From Micrococcaceae bacterium RIT 802 (GTDB taxonomy: Bacteria > Actinomycetota > Actinomycetes > Actinomycetales > Micrococcaceae): a stretch of DNA of 64,000 bases. Under the pieces are notes generated by a model, which was given only the letters and a program-made list of their open reading frames with translations, was not told where the DNA came from and did no database searches. This document shows positions 41,486 through 50,308 of this stretch, one piece after another (within the stretch, counting starts at the first letter, position 1; the number at the start of each line of letters is the position of its first letter). The position numbers were made by a program, and so were the translations under genes. The stretch is from positions 27,724-91,723 of the forward strand of contig JAFEMX010000016.1 of assembly GCA_016892645.1 (NCBI GenBank), written 5' to 3'.

Positions 41486-42766
41486 CTACCGGGCCGCGGG
41501 GAGGTCCACGTCGACCCAGACCAGGCGGTGTCCGCCGCTGGGTGCCGGATCGCCGAAGACCAGGGAGCGCCCGTCCTGGCGCGCCGACGGCCAGAACACC
41601 CCGGAACCGGCGACCGACAGCGTCCGGGAGGGCAGCGCGTAGTCGGTGCGCAAGGCCGCCGCCCCGTCCCCGGTGGAGGTCAGCAACCCGGGGGCCGCCG
41701 CCTCGTCGCCACCGGTCCGGGAGCCCTGCGCGGCCGCGGCCTCGGCGGCGCCGTCGGAGGTCGGTCGCGGGTCGACGAGGGCGGGGTTGTCGAGCAGGGT
41801 GTCCACCGCGCCGTGGGCGGCCGGCCCGTGGGCCGGATCGGCGGCCAGGTCGCCCAGCACGACGAACCGCGAGTCGTGGGCCAGCCCGCCGGAACGGCCG
41901 GCGTCATCGGTGATGTACTGCGCGCCGGAGCCCCCGGACACGTAGTCGGAGAGCATGCGGATCTGGTCGGCGTTGCGCCGCTGCTGGGACGTCCCGGCCT
42001 CACCCACCGGGGCCGCGGGGTTGGCGGCGATCACATGCACGGTGCCCCCGTCGACCTGGACGGGCACGTCCCAGGTGGTGGTGCTGTTCAGCCGCATGAC
42101 ATGGCGCACCAGGGGCGAATAGCGGTCGTGGGGCATGCGGTTGCCGGGCATCGATTTCCAGAGCATGTTCTGGAACGTGCGGACCTTGTCCTGGTCGATG
42201 GGGTGCCGGGAGTAGAGGACCATGCCGTGCTGGCCGGCGAAGTCGCCGAAGCCGAAGCCGTCCGCCGGATCGCCCACGGTGCCGTTGCCGTCCAGGTCCG
42301 CACCGGTGGGGATGCCGTTGTTGTTGGGGGCGGCGTAGACGTAGGGGTAGTCGATCGGCTTCTGCCCGTCCTGGCCCTGCTGCAGGTAGTTGGCGCGGAA
42401 GGCGTTCGCGGCCCCGTGCGCGTCGTCGTGGTCGAAATCGCTGAGCAGCACCACGTCGGGGCGGGTGCGCTGGATGACCTCGGCGACCGCGGCGGCCCGC
42501 TCGTCACCCGGAATCGAGAGGTCCTGGGCGAGTTCGCCGGCATAGCTGCGGCTCAGCGAGGCGTTGAAGACGGCGGCGCGCAGCTCGCCTTCCTGCTGCG
42601 TGTCGTCCTGGTCGGCGGCCGCTCCGAGTGGTGACCCGAAACCCGAATACCCCGGCTTGAGGTAGTCGGAGACATCCGGCCCGGCGGCCAGCGCGGGCGC
42701 GACGGAGGCAGCCGTCAGCGTGACGGCCAGCAGACCGGCCCCCAGGCCTCTCGTGATTGCTCGCAC
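41486..42766 (-). CDS. Secreted endonuclease/exonuclease/phosphatase family protein
   Basis: A 426-aa secreted protein. Residues 1-29 are a signal peptide (GLGAGLLAVTLTAASVAPAL ending ALA). The EEP fold follows: RAAVFNASLSR (strand 1 Asn), RPDVVLLSDFDHDD where Asp replaces the usual Glu, VIAANPAAPVG, and FVVLGDLAADP; the terminal SDH motif is replaced by RLVWVDVDLPAAR. Several catalytic positions thus differ from classical DNases, so it may act on phosphodiesters in the wall or medium, or be inactive. GTG at 42766 is the only start that gives the signal peptide. Confidence 0.82.
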   Translation of the reverse strand: MRAITRGLGAGLLAVTLTAASVAPALAAGPDVSDYLKPGYSGFGSPLGAAADQDDTQQEGELRAAVFNASLSRSYAGELAQDLSIPGDERAAAVAEVIQRTRPDVVLLSDFDHDDAHGAANAFRANYLQQGQDGQKPIDYPYVYAAPNNNGIPTGADLDGNGTVGDPADGFGFGDFAGQHGMVLYSRHPIDQDKVRTFQNMLWKSMPGNRMPHDRYSPLVRHVMRLNSTTTWDVPVQVDGGTVHVIAANPAAPVGEAGTSQQRRNADQIRMLSDYVSGGSGAQYITDDAGRSGGLAHDSRFVVLGDLAADPAHGPAAHGAVDTLLDNPALVDPRPTSDGAAEAAAAQGSRTGGDEAAAPGLLTSTGDGAAALRTDYALPSRTLSVAGSGVFWPSARQDGRSLVFGDPAPSGGHRLVWVDVDLPAAR

Positions 42767-42901
42767 CCATCCAGCGTAGGGGGTCCGCGGGCCCCCGGGA
42801 ATGGGCGGGCGGCGCGTGGGGGATCCTGCGGGGGGCCTGTGGAGGACGACGGCGGAGCCCGGGTTTCGCCGTCGTGCCGGGTTTGCCCCGGAATGGCGGG
42901 G

Positions 42902-42960
42902 ATCGTTGCCGTTGTCAACGATGCCGGCGCCGCGCCAGCCCGCCGCGGGCATCGTTGCCG
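42902..42960. repeat. Cluster of ATCGTTGCCG-type short repeats
   Basis: ATCGTTGCCG occurs at 42902-42911 and 42951-42960, and an inverted partial copy CAACGATG at 42916-42923. They lie in the spacer between the secreted EEP gene and tRNA-Lys, about 140 nt upstream of the EEP start codon. They could be protein-binding sites; no known regulator is suggested. Confidence 0.35.
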
Positions 42961-43023
42961 TATTGAAATCTCCGGCGAATGGACATGGGGCCTGCGCGCA
43001 GCACATGGGCCCCCGACGCGGAC

Positions 43024-43058
43024 GACGCCCCGCCCCGACGAATGCGGGACGGGGCGTC
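43024..43058 (-). terminator. Terminator hairpin after tRNA-Lys
   Basis: GACGCCCCG (43024-43032) pairs with CGGGGCGTC (43050-43058), extended by CCCG/CGGG after one mismatch, with a 7-nt loop, 8 nt after the tRNA 3' end. No T-run, as is common in high-GC actinobacteria. Confidence 0.65.
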
Positions 43059-43065
43059 ACACGGG

Positions 43066-43138
43066 TGGGCCCTACGGGGATCGAACCCGTGACCAGCGGA
43101 TTAAAAGTCCGATGCTCTACCATCTGAGCTAAAGGCCC
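43066..43138 (-). tRNA. tRNA-Lys (TTT)
   Basis: Cloverleaf with acceptor GGGCCTT/AGGGCCC, D arm TAGCTCAGATGGTAGAGC, anticodon stem-loop CGGACTTTTAATCCG with TTT, T arm ACGGGTTCGATCCCCGT and discriminator A. CCA is not encoded. Single-gene unit. Confidence 0.95.
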
Positions 43139-43238
43139 CCGACGGCCACAAGAGGCCGATACACATCCTAACGCAACACCACGGTGGCCCGCCCACGCCA
43201 CGTGGCCGGGGCCGCGCCGCCGGGAGTATCCTCGGGGC

Positions 43239-43898
43239 ATGACTGACGCCCAGAGACCCGGTGCCGGTGCCGGCGGGCGCCGACACCACCGCCCCAAGCC
43301 CTTCGCCCCCGCGGACTTCGAGCCGTTCGCCGGCGGTGCCGACCCGGCCCGCATCTCCGAGGCCGGACACCTCGCCGCCGAGGCCCTGGTCAACCACGGC
43401 CGGGCCAACTCCGATCCCGCGGTCACCCGCCGGCTGGTCAAACTGGCGCAGAAGGAGGGCCTGGAGGTGCTGGCGGAGCTGTGGGCCGAGAGCCCCGCGC
43501 GATCGCTGCCCGGGGCCCTGTGGCGGCTCTACGCCCTGAACACCGCGACACAGCGGGAGCCCGAGCGCTTCGCCTCCTACTTCACCGCCGGCCGGCAACG
43601 CTCCGACGTCTCCCGGGCCGTGGCCGGGGTGGCCGAGCCCCCGGGAGCGCAGGAGGTGCTGGCCATGACCGATTCGATCCTGACCGGGGCCTTCGACGGC
43701 GAATTCGACGTCGCCCTGGAACGCACGGCAGCCTTCTGCCGGATCATCGCCCTGGGGCAGGCCGGGCACGCAGACGACTCGGAGGCGTCGAACGCGGACC
43801 GGTCCACCCGCCTGACCCGCACCGCGGATCTGCTGGTGAGAACCGCCGAGGACCTGGAGGCCGCCGCCGGGGCGTGGCGCCGCGGCGAACTGGCCTGA
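43239..43898 (+). CDS. Conserved hypothetical helical protein
   Basis: A 219-aa soluble, mostly helical protein. It has a basic N terminus (GAGAGGRRHHRPKPFAPADF) and conserved-looking segments AGHLAAEALVNHGRANSDPA, LPGALWRLYALNTATQREPE and DSILTGAFDGEFDVALERTA. Similar proteins are widespread in Micrococcales; some databases give them misleading polymerase-related names. No catalytic motif is seen. It stands alone before the phosphate-uptake block. Confidence 0.75.
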   Translation: MTDAQRPGAGAGGRRHHRPKPFAPADFEPFAGGADPARISEAGHLAAEALVNHGRANSDPAVTRRLVKLAQKEGLEVLAELWAESPARSLPGALWRLYALNTATQREPERFASYFTAGRQRSDVSRAVAGVAEPPGAQEVLAMTDSILTGAFDGEFDVALERTAAFCRIIALGQAGHADDSEASNADRSTRLTRTADLLVRTAEDLEAAAGAWRRGELA

Positions 43899-44145
43899 GG
43901 GTGTGGAATCTGCCACGACGCGGGCGGGCCTGTTGACATCGCCGTGCCGAGGGGAGAAAACTAGAGACGGTGTCGGATCGCGGTAGCCCCGGGTTCCATT
44001 TTGCAGCCGCTTCGAGCGGCCTTCCGCCGAGAGGTGCTCCCGGTCCGGCACCATTCCCCCCGTTGACGGCCCGGCCGTTCACCTCCCGTGCGTACACTGG
44101 GACGCAGTCATTCGTCCACCCACCAGACGCCGGCGGTTCAACTTC

Positions 44146-44763
44146 GTGAAATTCAGATTGTTTCCCGTGGAGACGCGCGGCCTGGGGCTGCTCCAGCAAC
44201 TCGGCGAGATCGTGCGCCAGAGCGTGGAAACCCTCTCGGAACTGCTCGGCGCCCCGGCCGATGACCAGCAGGGGCTGATCCGCGAGCTCGAGCAGTTCGA
44301 GCAGCGGGCCACCCACCTGCACCATGCGGTGCTGACCCACCTGCGCACCAGCTATGTGAACCCGCTGCCCCGCGAGGACCTCTACACGTTTTCGCGGCTG
44401 CTCAACGACGCGGTGGCCGAGCTCGCCGGGGCGGGCGACCTGATGGTCACGACGTCGGCGGCGGGCATTTCCCGCCGGGCCGCCGAACAGCTGGAAATGC
44501 TCGGCCGGCAATCCGAGATGACCAATGACGCACTCGGCAAGCTCCAGCATCCCGACGACCTCGAGGACGCCTGGCTCCAGATGATCCGCCTGGGGCGGCG
44601 CGCACGGCGGACCCACCGGGCCTGGCTCGGGGAGATCTCCGAGCTGTCCAAGGCCTCCACGATCCTGCGTCACCGGGCGGTGGCCGAACAGCTGCTGGCC
44701 GCCGTCGATTCGCTGCATGCCCTCGCCGATCACCTGGGCCGCGTCCTGGTCAAGGAATCCTGA
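44146..44763 (+). CDS. DUF47 (PhoU-like) phosphate-transport accessory protein
   Basis: A 205-aa helical-bundle protein of the DUF47/PitR family, related to PhoU. It has MKFRLFPVETRGLGLLQQLG at the N terminus and the metal-binding-type segments LIRELEQFEQRATHLHHAVL and EDLYTFSRLLNDAVAELAGA. Such proteins are made together with and modulate Pit transporters. Start codon GTG at 44146. The transporter gene begins 13 nt after its stop. Confidence 0.9.
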   Translation: MKFRLFPVETRGLGLLQQLGEIVRQSVETLSELLGAPADDQQGLIRELEQFEQRATHLHHAVLTHLRTSYVNPLPREDLYTFSRLLNDAVAELAGAGDLMVTTSAAGISRRAAEQLEMLGRQSEMTNDALGKLQHPDDLEDAWLQMIRLGRRARRTHRAWLGEISELSKASTILRHRAVAEQLLAAVDSLHALADHLGRVLVKES

Positions 44764-44776
44764 GCGGAACCGGACC

Positions 44777-45790
44777 ATGACCCTGCTCTTGTGGTGTGTC
44801 CTCGTGGCGATCTGCGCGTTCGGCTTCCTCAACGGCTTCCGAGACGCCTCCAACTCGGTCGCCGCCGCCGTGCGCACCCGCGCCCTGACGCCGTCCATCG
44901 CCGTCGTCCTTGCCGCCTGCTTCACGGTCATCGGGACCCTGTTGGGTACCGCCTTCGGCAGCTCGCTGATTGCCGCCGTCGAGCTCAACGTGCCCGACGG
45001 GGCCCCCGGCCTGGCCATCCTGCTCACTGCCGTTTTGGCCGCCGGTGGTTGGGGCCTGTTCTGCTGGTACCGTGCGGTGCCCATGTCCTCGACCCAGGCG
45101 GTGATTTCGGGATTCGCGGGCGCCAGCGGGGCGTCCGCGCTGCTGGGTGGCGATGGTGTCGACGGCGTGACCCGGATGCTCCTGGGAGGCGTGGTGATCC
45201 CCTTGCTGTTGACGCCGGTCATCGCCTACGCCCTGTCCTACCTGGTGGTCATCCCGCTGACCTGGAGGCTCCGCCACGCCAGCTCGGGGGACGTGAACAC
45301 GGTGGGGCGCATGGGCCAATCCATCACCACCGGTGCCGTGGCGCTGGGCCATGGCCTCCAGGACGGCCAACGCACCGCCGCGATGCTGACCCTGGCGCTG
45401 GTGGCCGGAAACACCGCTTCGGGGCAGGGGATCCCCTTCTGGGCCCAGGCCGTCGCAGCAGGCTGCCTGGGGGCGGGCGTACTGTGCGGAGGCTGGCGGA
45501 TCACCCACACGATTGCCTACCGCCTCGTGGCCATCGATCCGCTGCGCGGCATGGGCGCCCAGAGCGTCTCGGCGGCCATGCTGTTCGTCGGGGCCATCGC
45601 GCTGCACATGCCGTTGTCGACCACCCAGGCGGTGACCAGCTCGATCGTGGGGGCCGGGGCCAACCAGCGCTTCGAGTCGGTCGTGTGGCGCCGGGTGGCC
45701 GGTGTGGCCGCCTATTGGCTGCTCACACCCCTCGCCTGCATCGCCGCGGCGGGCGTGTTGTTCCTCGCCGTGCACCCGCTGCTGGGATAG
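44777..45790 (+). CDS. Low-affinity inorganic phosphate transporter (PiT family)
   Basis: A 337-aa transporter with about ten spans and the inverted repeat of PiT proteins: the first signature contains GFRDASNSVAAAVRTRAL (usually G-F/A-N-D-A-A-N), the second LGHGLQDGQRTAAMLTLALV, and the MPLSTTQAVTSSIVGAGANQ ending. PiT proteins use proton or sodium gradients and take up metal-phosphate. The N-to-R and A-to-S changes in the first signature are mild. The ATG at 44777 was chosen because it begins the first span. Cotranscribed with DUF47; converges on pstB. Confidence 0.92.
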   Translation: MTLLLWCVLVAICAFGFLNGFRDASNSVAAAVRTRALTPSIAVVLAACFTVIGTLLGTAFGSSLIAAVELNVPDGAPGLAILLTAVLAAGGWGLFCWYRAVPMSSTQAVISGFAGASGASALLGGDGVDGVTRMLLGGVVIPLLLTPVIAYALSYLVVIPLTWRLRHASSGDVNTVGRMGQSITTGAVALGHGLQDGQRTAAMLTLALVAGNTASGQGIPFWAQAVAAGCLGAGVLCGGWRITHTIAYRLVAIDPLRGMGAQSVSAAMLFVGAIALHMPLSTTQAVTSSIVGAGANQRFESVVWRRVAGVAAYWLLTPLACIAAAGVLFLAVHPLLG

Positions 45791-45807
45791 GCCCGGCCCA
45801 CGCACAG

Positions 45808-45833
45808 ATGCGGGGCCCCTGAGGGCCCCGCAT
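45808..45833. terminator. Terminator after the Pit transporter gene
   Basis: ATGCGGGGCCC and GGGCCCCGCAT form an 11-bp stem with a 4-nt loop, 18 nt after the stop at 45790. It lies between convergent operons and may act on both strands. Confidence 0.75.
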
Positions 45834-45881
45834 CCGCCGTTGATCCACTCGGGATCCCCCGGAGATTCCCCCTCCGGGTCC

Positions 45882-45912
45882 GTTCCCGCCGCGCGCTGAC
45901 AGCGGCGGGAAC
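45882..45912 (-). terminator. Terminator after pstB
   Basis: GTTCCCGCCGC (45882-45892) pairs with GCGGCGGGAAC (45902-45912), 9-nt loop, 8 nt after the pstB stop on the minus strand. Confidence 0.75.
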
Positions 45913-45919
45913 CGTCTGG

Positions 45920-46699
45920 TTATCCGAACCGGCCGGAGACGTAGTCTTCCGTGGCCTTGACGGACGGGTTGTTGAAAATCGTGGCGGTCTCGTCGAATTC
46001 GATGAGCTTGCCCGGTTTGCCGGTGCCCGCGATGTTGAAGAACGCCGTCTTGTCCGAAACGCGCGCCGCCTGCTGCATGTTGTGCGTGACGATGACGACC
46101 GTGTAGTCGTTCTTCATCTCGTTGATGAGGTCCTCGATGGCCAGCGTCGAAATCGGATCGAGTGCCGAACAGGGTTCGTCCATGAGGATGACCTGGGGCT
46201 TGACCGCGATGGTGCGGGCGATGCACAGGCGCTGCTGCTGCCCGCCGGAGAGGCCGGAGCCGGGCTTGTCGAGGCGGTCCTTGACCTCGTTCCACAGGTT
46301 GGCCCCGCGCAGCGAGGACTCGACCAGGTCGTCGGCGTCCGACTTGCCGATCCGACGCGCGTTCAGCTTGACGCCGGCCAGGACGTTGTCGCGGATGGAC
46401 ATGGTCGGGAACGGGTTGGGGCGCTGGAAGACCATGCCGATCTGGCTGCGCACGGTCACCGGGTCGACCCCGGCGTCGTAGAGGTTGTCGCCGTCGAGCA
46501 GGACCTTGCCCTCGACGGTCGCACCGGGGATGACCTCGTGCATGCGGTTCAGGGTGCGCAGGAAGGTGGACTTTCCGCAGCCGGACGGGCCGATGAAGGC
46601 GGTCACCGACTTGGCGTCGATCTTGATGTTCACGTCCTCCACGGCACGGAACTTGGAGTAGTAGACGTTCAGGTCGGAGACGTCGATGCGTTTGGACAC
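45920..46699 (-). CDS. pstB: Phosphate ABC transporter ATP-binding protein
   Basis: A 259-aa ATPase of the Pst high-affinity phosphate importer. Walker [10 protein letters not shown], signature [16 protein letters not shown], Walker [14 protein letters not shown], plus the PstB-specific [12 protein letters not shown]-loop. It starts with GTG at 46699 after an AAGGAA ribosome site; a longer open frame upstream is a shadow of pstA. Last gene of pstSCAB. Confidence 0.97.
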   Translation of the reverse strand: MSKRIDVSDLNVYYSKFRAVEDVNIKIDAKSVTAFIGPSGCGKSTFLRTLNRMHEVIPGATVEGKVLLDGDNLYDAGVDPVTVRSQIGMVFQRPNPFPTMSIRDNVLAGVKLNARRIGKSDADDLVESSLRGANLWNEVKDRLDKPGSGLSGGQQQRLCIARTIAVKPQVILMDEPCSALDPISTLAIEDLINEMKNDYTVVIVTHNMQQAARVSDKTAFFNIAGTGKPGKLIEFDETATIFNNPSVKATEDYVSGRFG

Positions 46700-46725
46700 G
46701 ATGTGTTCCTTAATGTTTCGGGGGC

Positions 46726-47844
46726 CTAGCGGCCGGTCTTGGGGGAGAAGATGCGCGCAATCAGGCGTGCGCCGAGGTTGAGGACCATGACCATGATGAT
46801 CAGCAGCAGGGCAGCTGCCCAGGCGCGCTGGGCGCTGGGGTCGATGTTCGTCGGCGACGTGGGATTGAGGATCTGGTAGTAGATGAACGTCGGCAACGTG
46901 GCCATCCAGTTGCTGAAGACGTTGAAGTTGATGCTGTTGGCCAGACCCGCCGTGACCAGGATGGGGGCGGTTTCGCCGATGACGCGGGCGATGGCCAGGG
47001 TCACGCCGGAGGCGATGCCCGAGATCGCCGTGGGGATGACGACCTTGGTGATCGTGCGCCATTTGCGCACGCCGAGGGCGTATGAGGCCTCCCGCAGTTC
47101 GTTCGGGACGATCTTGAGCATTTCCTCGGTCGAGCGGACCACTGTGGGGATCATGAGCACCGACAAGGCGACGGCGGCGACGATGCCCATGCGGGTGGAG
47201 GGCCCGAACATCAGGCCGAACAGGGCGGCGGCGAACAGGCCGGCGACGATCGAGGGGATGCCGGTCATGACGTCGACGAAGAACGTGATGCCCCTGCTGA
47301 GCATCTTTCCCTGGCCGTATTCGACGAGGTAGATCGCCGCGAGCATGCCGACCGGCACCGAGATGACGGTCGAGCACAGGGTGATCAGCAGGGTCCCGAC
47401 CACTGCGTGGTAGGCACCGCCCAGCACCGGGGTGCCCGCGGCAACCGTCTCGTTGTCCACCGCGCCGGTCATCCCGTTCATGGAGTGGAACAGGAAGTCG
47501 GAGGTCATCCCGGGCAGGCCCCGTTCGAGCACCGTGTAGAGGACCGAGACCAACGGGATGAGCGCCAGCAGGAAGGCCCCGACGACGAGGTACTTGAAGA
47601 ACGAGTTGGTGCCCTGCCGACGGCCTTCGACCGCCGTGGTGGCCAGGGTGGCGCCGACGACGAACAGCAGCGCGGCGTAGATCAGGAACGAGGCGACGGA
47701 GAAGCCGCCCAACGTGGAGCCGGCCGCTCCCAGGATGAGCGCTGCCAGTCCGACGGCGGGGATCGCCCAGCGCGGCAGGCGGCCCTTGGAGAGCCGGTTG
47801 CGCCGGGTCGGGGTGGGCGTGGGGGTGAGGGTCGTCGTCGACAT
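46726..47844 (-). CDS. pstA: Phosphate ABC transporter permease PstA
   Basis: A 372-aa permease with extra N-terminal spans. The PstA region includes [40 protein letters not shown] and the EAA loop [20 protein letters not shown], then [15 protein letters not shown]. It is longer than E. coli PstA (296 aa) because of two additional hydrophobic segments in residues ~25-75. Its ATG shares one base with the pstC stop (TGATG). Confidence 0.95.
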   Translation of the reverse strand: MSTTTLTPTPTPTRRNRLSKGRLPRWAIPAVGLAALILGAAGSTLGGFSVASFLIYAALLFVVGATLATTAVEGRRQGTNSFFKYLVVGAFLLALIPLVSVLYTVLERGLPGMTSDFLFHSMNGMTGAVDNETVAAGTPVLGGAYHAVVGTLLITLCSTVISVPVGMLAAIYLVEYGQGKMLSRGITFFVDVMTGIPSIVAGLFAAALFGLMFGPSTRMGIVAAVALSVLMIPTVVRSTEEMLKIVPNELREASYALGVRKWRTITKVVIPTAISGIASGVTLAIARVIGETAPILVTAGLANSINFNVFSNWMATLPTFIYYQILNPTSPTNIDPSAQRAWAAALLLIIMVMVLNLGARLIARIFSPKTGR

Positions 47845-48776
47845 CAGTTGGCTCCCGAGAATTCCTGGTGGCGGCTGATGATCCAGCGCGCGACCATGTT
47901 CACGGCCAGGGTGATGATGAAGAGGACCAGGCCGGCGGCGATGAGTTCGGACATGCGCAGGCCGAAGGCCTCCGGGAAGTTCAGCGCGATTTCCGCGGCA
48001 ATGGTCTGGTTGCCGGACTTGATCAGCGACGGGATCAGGTTGCCGGTCGAGAGCACCAGGGCCACGGCCATGGTCTCGCCGAGGGCACGGCCCAAACCGA
48101 GCATCACGGCCGAGATGATCCCGGCTCGGGCGAAGGGAAGCACCGACATGCGGATCATTTCCCAGCGGGTGGCTCCCAGGGCGAGGGCGGCCTCCTCGTG
48201 CAGCCCGGGGGTCTGCAGGAAGATCTCGCGGGAGAGCGAGGTGATGATCGGCAGCACCATCACGGCCAGCACGATGCCCGCCGTGAGCATGGTCTTCCCA
48301 GTCTGCGATACCGGGCCGCCGAAGAGCGGGATGAACCCGAGGTTCGCGTTGAGCCACTCGTATCCGGGCACGAGCACCGGTGCCAGCACGAGGTAGCCCC
48401 AGATGCCGTAGATGACCGAGGGGATGGCGGCGAGCAGGTCGATCACGTAGCCCAAGGGCGCAGCCAGGCGGCGCGGCGCGTAATGCGAGATGAACAGCGC
48501 GACACCGAGGCCGACCGGGGTGGCCAGCACGATCGCGATCGCCGCGGCAATCACGGTGCCGATGACGATCGGCCAGATGTAGGAGAGGAAGCCCTTGCCC
48601 CCGGACACCTCGGCAGGATCGGCGGTGAACGCCGGGATCGCCTGGAGGAAGAGGAACAGGGCGACGGCGAAGAGGGTGACGAGGATGAGGATGCCGGCGG
48701 CCATCGAGGCGGTGGAGAAGACCTTGTCTCCTGTCCGGCCCGAGCCGCCCGGCTTGGTCAGCGCGTTGGTAGTCAT
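47844..48776 (-). CDS. pstC: Phosphate ABC transporter permease PstC
   Basis: A 310-aa permease with six spans: [20 protein letters not shown] first, then the PstC landmarks [20 protein letters not shown] and the EAA loop [20 protein letters not shown] followed by [17 protein letters not shown]. The chosen ATG at 48776 begins [20 protein letters not shown]. It is separated from pstS by a 124-nt spacer with a strong hairpin and overlaps pstA by one base. Confidence 0.96.
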   Translation of the reverse strand: MTTNALTKPGGSGRTGDKVFSTASMAAGILILVTLFAVALFLFLQAIPAFTADPAEVSGGKGFLSYIWPIVIGTVIAAAIAIVLATPVGLGVALFISHYAPRRLAAPLGYVIDLLAAIPSVIYGIWGYLVLAPVLVPGYEWLNANLGFIPLFGGPVSQTGKTMLTAGIVLAVMVLPIITSLSREIFLQTPGLHEEAALALGATRWEMIRMSVLPFARAGIISAVMLGLGRALGETMAVALVLSTGNLIPSLIKSGNQTIAAEIALNFPEAFGLRMSELIAAGLVLFIITLAVNMVARWIISRHQEFSGAN

Positions 48777-48854
48777 GGTGACCCTTCGGTCTGGTGGCCC
48801 GGCGATCGTTGCGGAGGGGAATTCCCGGTCGTCGGGTGGGGGGTGGTCGTTCAC

Positions 48855-48887
48855 GGGGCCGGCATGCCGTCGGGGCGTGCCGGCCCC
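48855..48887 (-). terminator. Intercistronic hairpin between pstS and pstC
   Basis: GGGGCCGGCA (48855-48864) pairs perfectly with TGCCGGCCCC (48878-48887), 13-nt loop, 13 nt after the pstS stop. Without a T-run it probably acts as partial terminator or RNA-stabilising end, giving more PstS than PstCAB. Confidence 0.6.
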
Positions 48888-48900
48888 GCTGTTGCGGTCG

Positions 48901-50016
48901 CTAGGACGCGACCTTGATGGAGTCGATGGCCTTCTTGGCCTGTTCGGACAGGGAGTCGGACAGCGGGGCGCTTCCGGCGGAGTCGGCGGCGACCTGCTGG
49001 CCTTCCTTGCCGACCACGTAGTTGCCCCAGGCCTTGACCAGGTCAACGGTTTGCTGGTCCTTGTAGGTGCTGCAGTAGATGTGGTAGCTCACCAGGATGA
49101 TCGGATAGGCACCCGATTCGGTGGTGTCGCGCTTGAGCTCGAGGGCCATGTCCTGGTCCGAACGACCGGACACCGGTTCCGCGGTCTCCACTGCCTTGGC
49201 GGCGGCTTCGGCGGAGAGCTCGGTGTATCCATCTCCGACCTTGACCGAGACGGTGCCCAGCTCGCCGACGGCGGAAGCATCGGCGTAGGTGATGGCGCCC
49301 GGAGTCGAGGACGTGGTGGAGACGACGCCGGAGGTGCCCTTGGCATTCTCGGACTGCAGGTCCGAGGGCCAGTCGCCGGATTCCTCGTAGGTCCAGACAT
49401 CCTTGGCGGCGACGGACAGGTACTGGGTGAAGTTCTCGGTGGTGCCCGACTCGTCGTTGCGGTGCACGACGGTGATGTTCGTGTCCGGAAGGTCCACGCC
49501 CTCGTTCTGCTTCGCGATGGCCGGATCGTTCCATTTGGTGATCTCGAGCTTGAAGATCTTCGCGATCGTGTCGGCATCCAGCTTCAGCCCGTCGACGCCT
49601 TCTAGGTTGTAGGCCACCGCAATCGGGGAGATGTAGGCCGGGATGTCGAAGGCACCGTCGGGCCCGCAGACCTTCTTGGAGGACTCGATCTCGTCGTCGC
49701 TCAGGTAGGCGTCCGAGCCGGCGAACTGCGCACCGCCAGCCAGGAAGGCCTTGCGGCCGGCACCGGAGCCGTCCGGTGAGTACTGGACCTTGGCGCTGCT
49801 GTTGGAGGTCTCGAAGCCCGACTTCCAGGCGTCCATGGCCGCCTTCTGCGAGGAGGCGCCGATGCCGGTCAGGGTCCCGGTCACGTCCTGGCCGCTGGCC
49901 GAGGATCCCCCGGTGCCTGCGGCGTCGCCGGTGGGGTTGTCCGAACCGCAGGCCGTGAGGGCCAGTGCGGCGACGGAAAGGACGGCTGCGGCTTGGCCGA
50001 TGCGAATAACCTTCAC
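48901..50016 (-). CDS. pstS: Phosphate-binding lipoprotein PstS
   Basis: A 371-aa periplasm-facing lipoprotein; lipobox LTAC gives acylated Cys23. A Gly/Ser/Thr linker follows and then the PstS fold with phosphate-site segments GTLTGIGASSQKAAMDAWKS, VQYSPDGSGAGRKAF, VVHRNDESGTTENFTQYLSV and GNYVVGKEGQQVAADSAGSA. First gene of pstSCAB. PhoP-type direct repeats lie 139 bp and more upstream of its start, so it should be induced by phosphate starvation. Confidence 0.96.
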   Translation of the reverse strand: MKVIRIGQAAAVLSVAALALTACGSDNPTGDAAGTGGSSASGQDVTGTLTGIGASSQKAAMDAWKSGFETSNSSAKVQYSPDGSGAGRKAFLAGGAQFAGSDAYLSDDEIESSKKVCGPDGAFDIPAYISPIAVAYNLEGVDGLKLDADTIAKIFKLEITKWNDPAIAKQNEGVDLPDTNITVVHRNDESGTTENFTQYLSVAAKDVWTYEESGDWPSDLQSENAKGTSGVVSTTSSTPGAITYADASAVGELGTVSVKVGDGYTELSAEAAAKAVETAEPVSGRSDQDMALELKRDTTESGAYPIILVSYHIYCSTYKDQQTVDLVKAWGNYVVGKEGQQVAADSAGSAPLSDSLSEQAKKAIDSIKVAS

Positions 50017-50132
50017 GTGTATTGTTCCTTCTTCTACTCTGCGGCGGTGGGACGGGGTGCCCCGATGGTGCCGGCGGACAGCCTGCTGGCTGGTGAGAGC
50101 TGGCGTTCGACTTCACCCCTGACGGTAGGCAA

Positions 50133-50176
50133 GGCAGGTAAAGAAATCCGCGGCCCAGGGTGAACGGCAGGTTAAC
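50133..50176 (-). promoter_or_regulatory. PHO box (PhoP-binding direct repeats) upstream of pstS
   Basis: On the minus strand GTTAACCTGCC (50166-50176) and GTTCACCCTGG (50155-50165) are adjacent 11-bp units that fit the actinobacterial PHO-box consensus G(G/T)TCAYYYRSG. A further in-phase unit, CTTTACCTGCC (50133-50143), lies exactly 33 bp (three units) from the first and matches it at 9 of 11 positions. The element is before pstS and may also affect the divergent FUSC gene. Confidence 0.75.
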
Positions 50177-50308
50177 GGCACGGGAGCGTTCCGCGTCAGA
50201 CCGGGGGAAATCGTTGTTTGACAAGCATTTTCGGTCACATTTCGCGTCCGAGTGCAGTACGTCACATGCCATGCCGGTCCAAGACGGCATCCGTGCCAAA
50301 CTGTACGA

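Noticed and set aside
43239..43898. RNA polymerase subunit annotation for the 219-aa protein
   Set aside because: No polymerase motif or similarity is visible; kept as hypothetical.
44077..44087. PHO box before the DUF47-Pit operon
   Set aside because: Only one unit fits; no adjacent in-phase repeat, so it is not listed as a feature.
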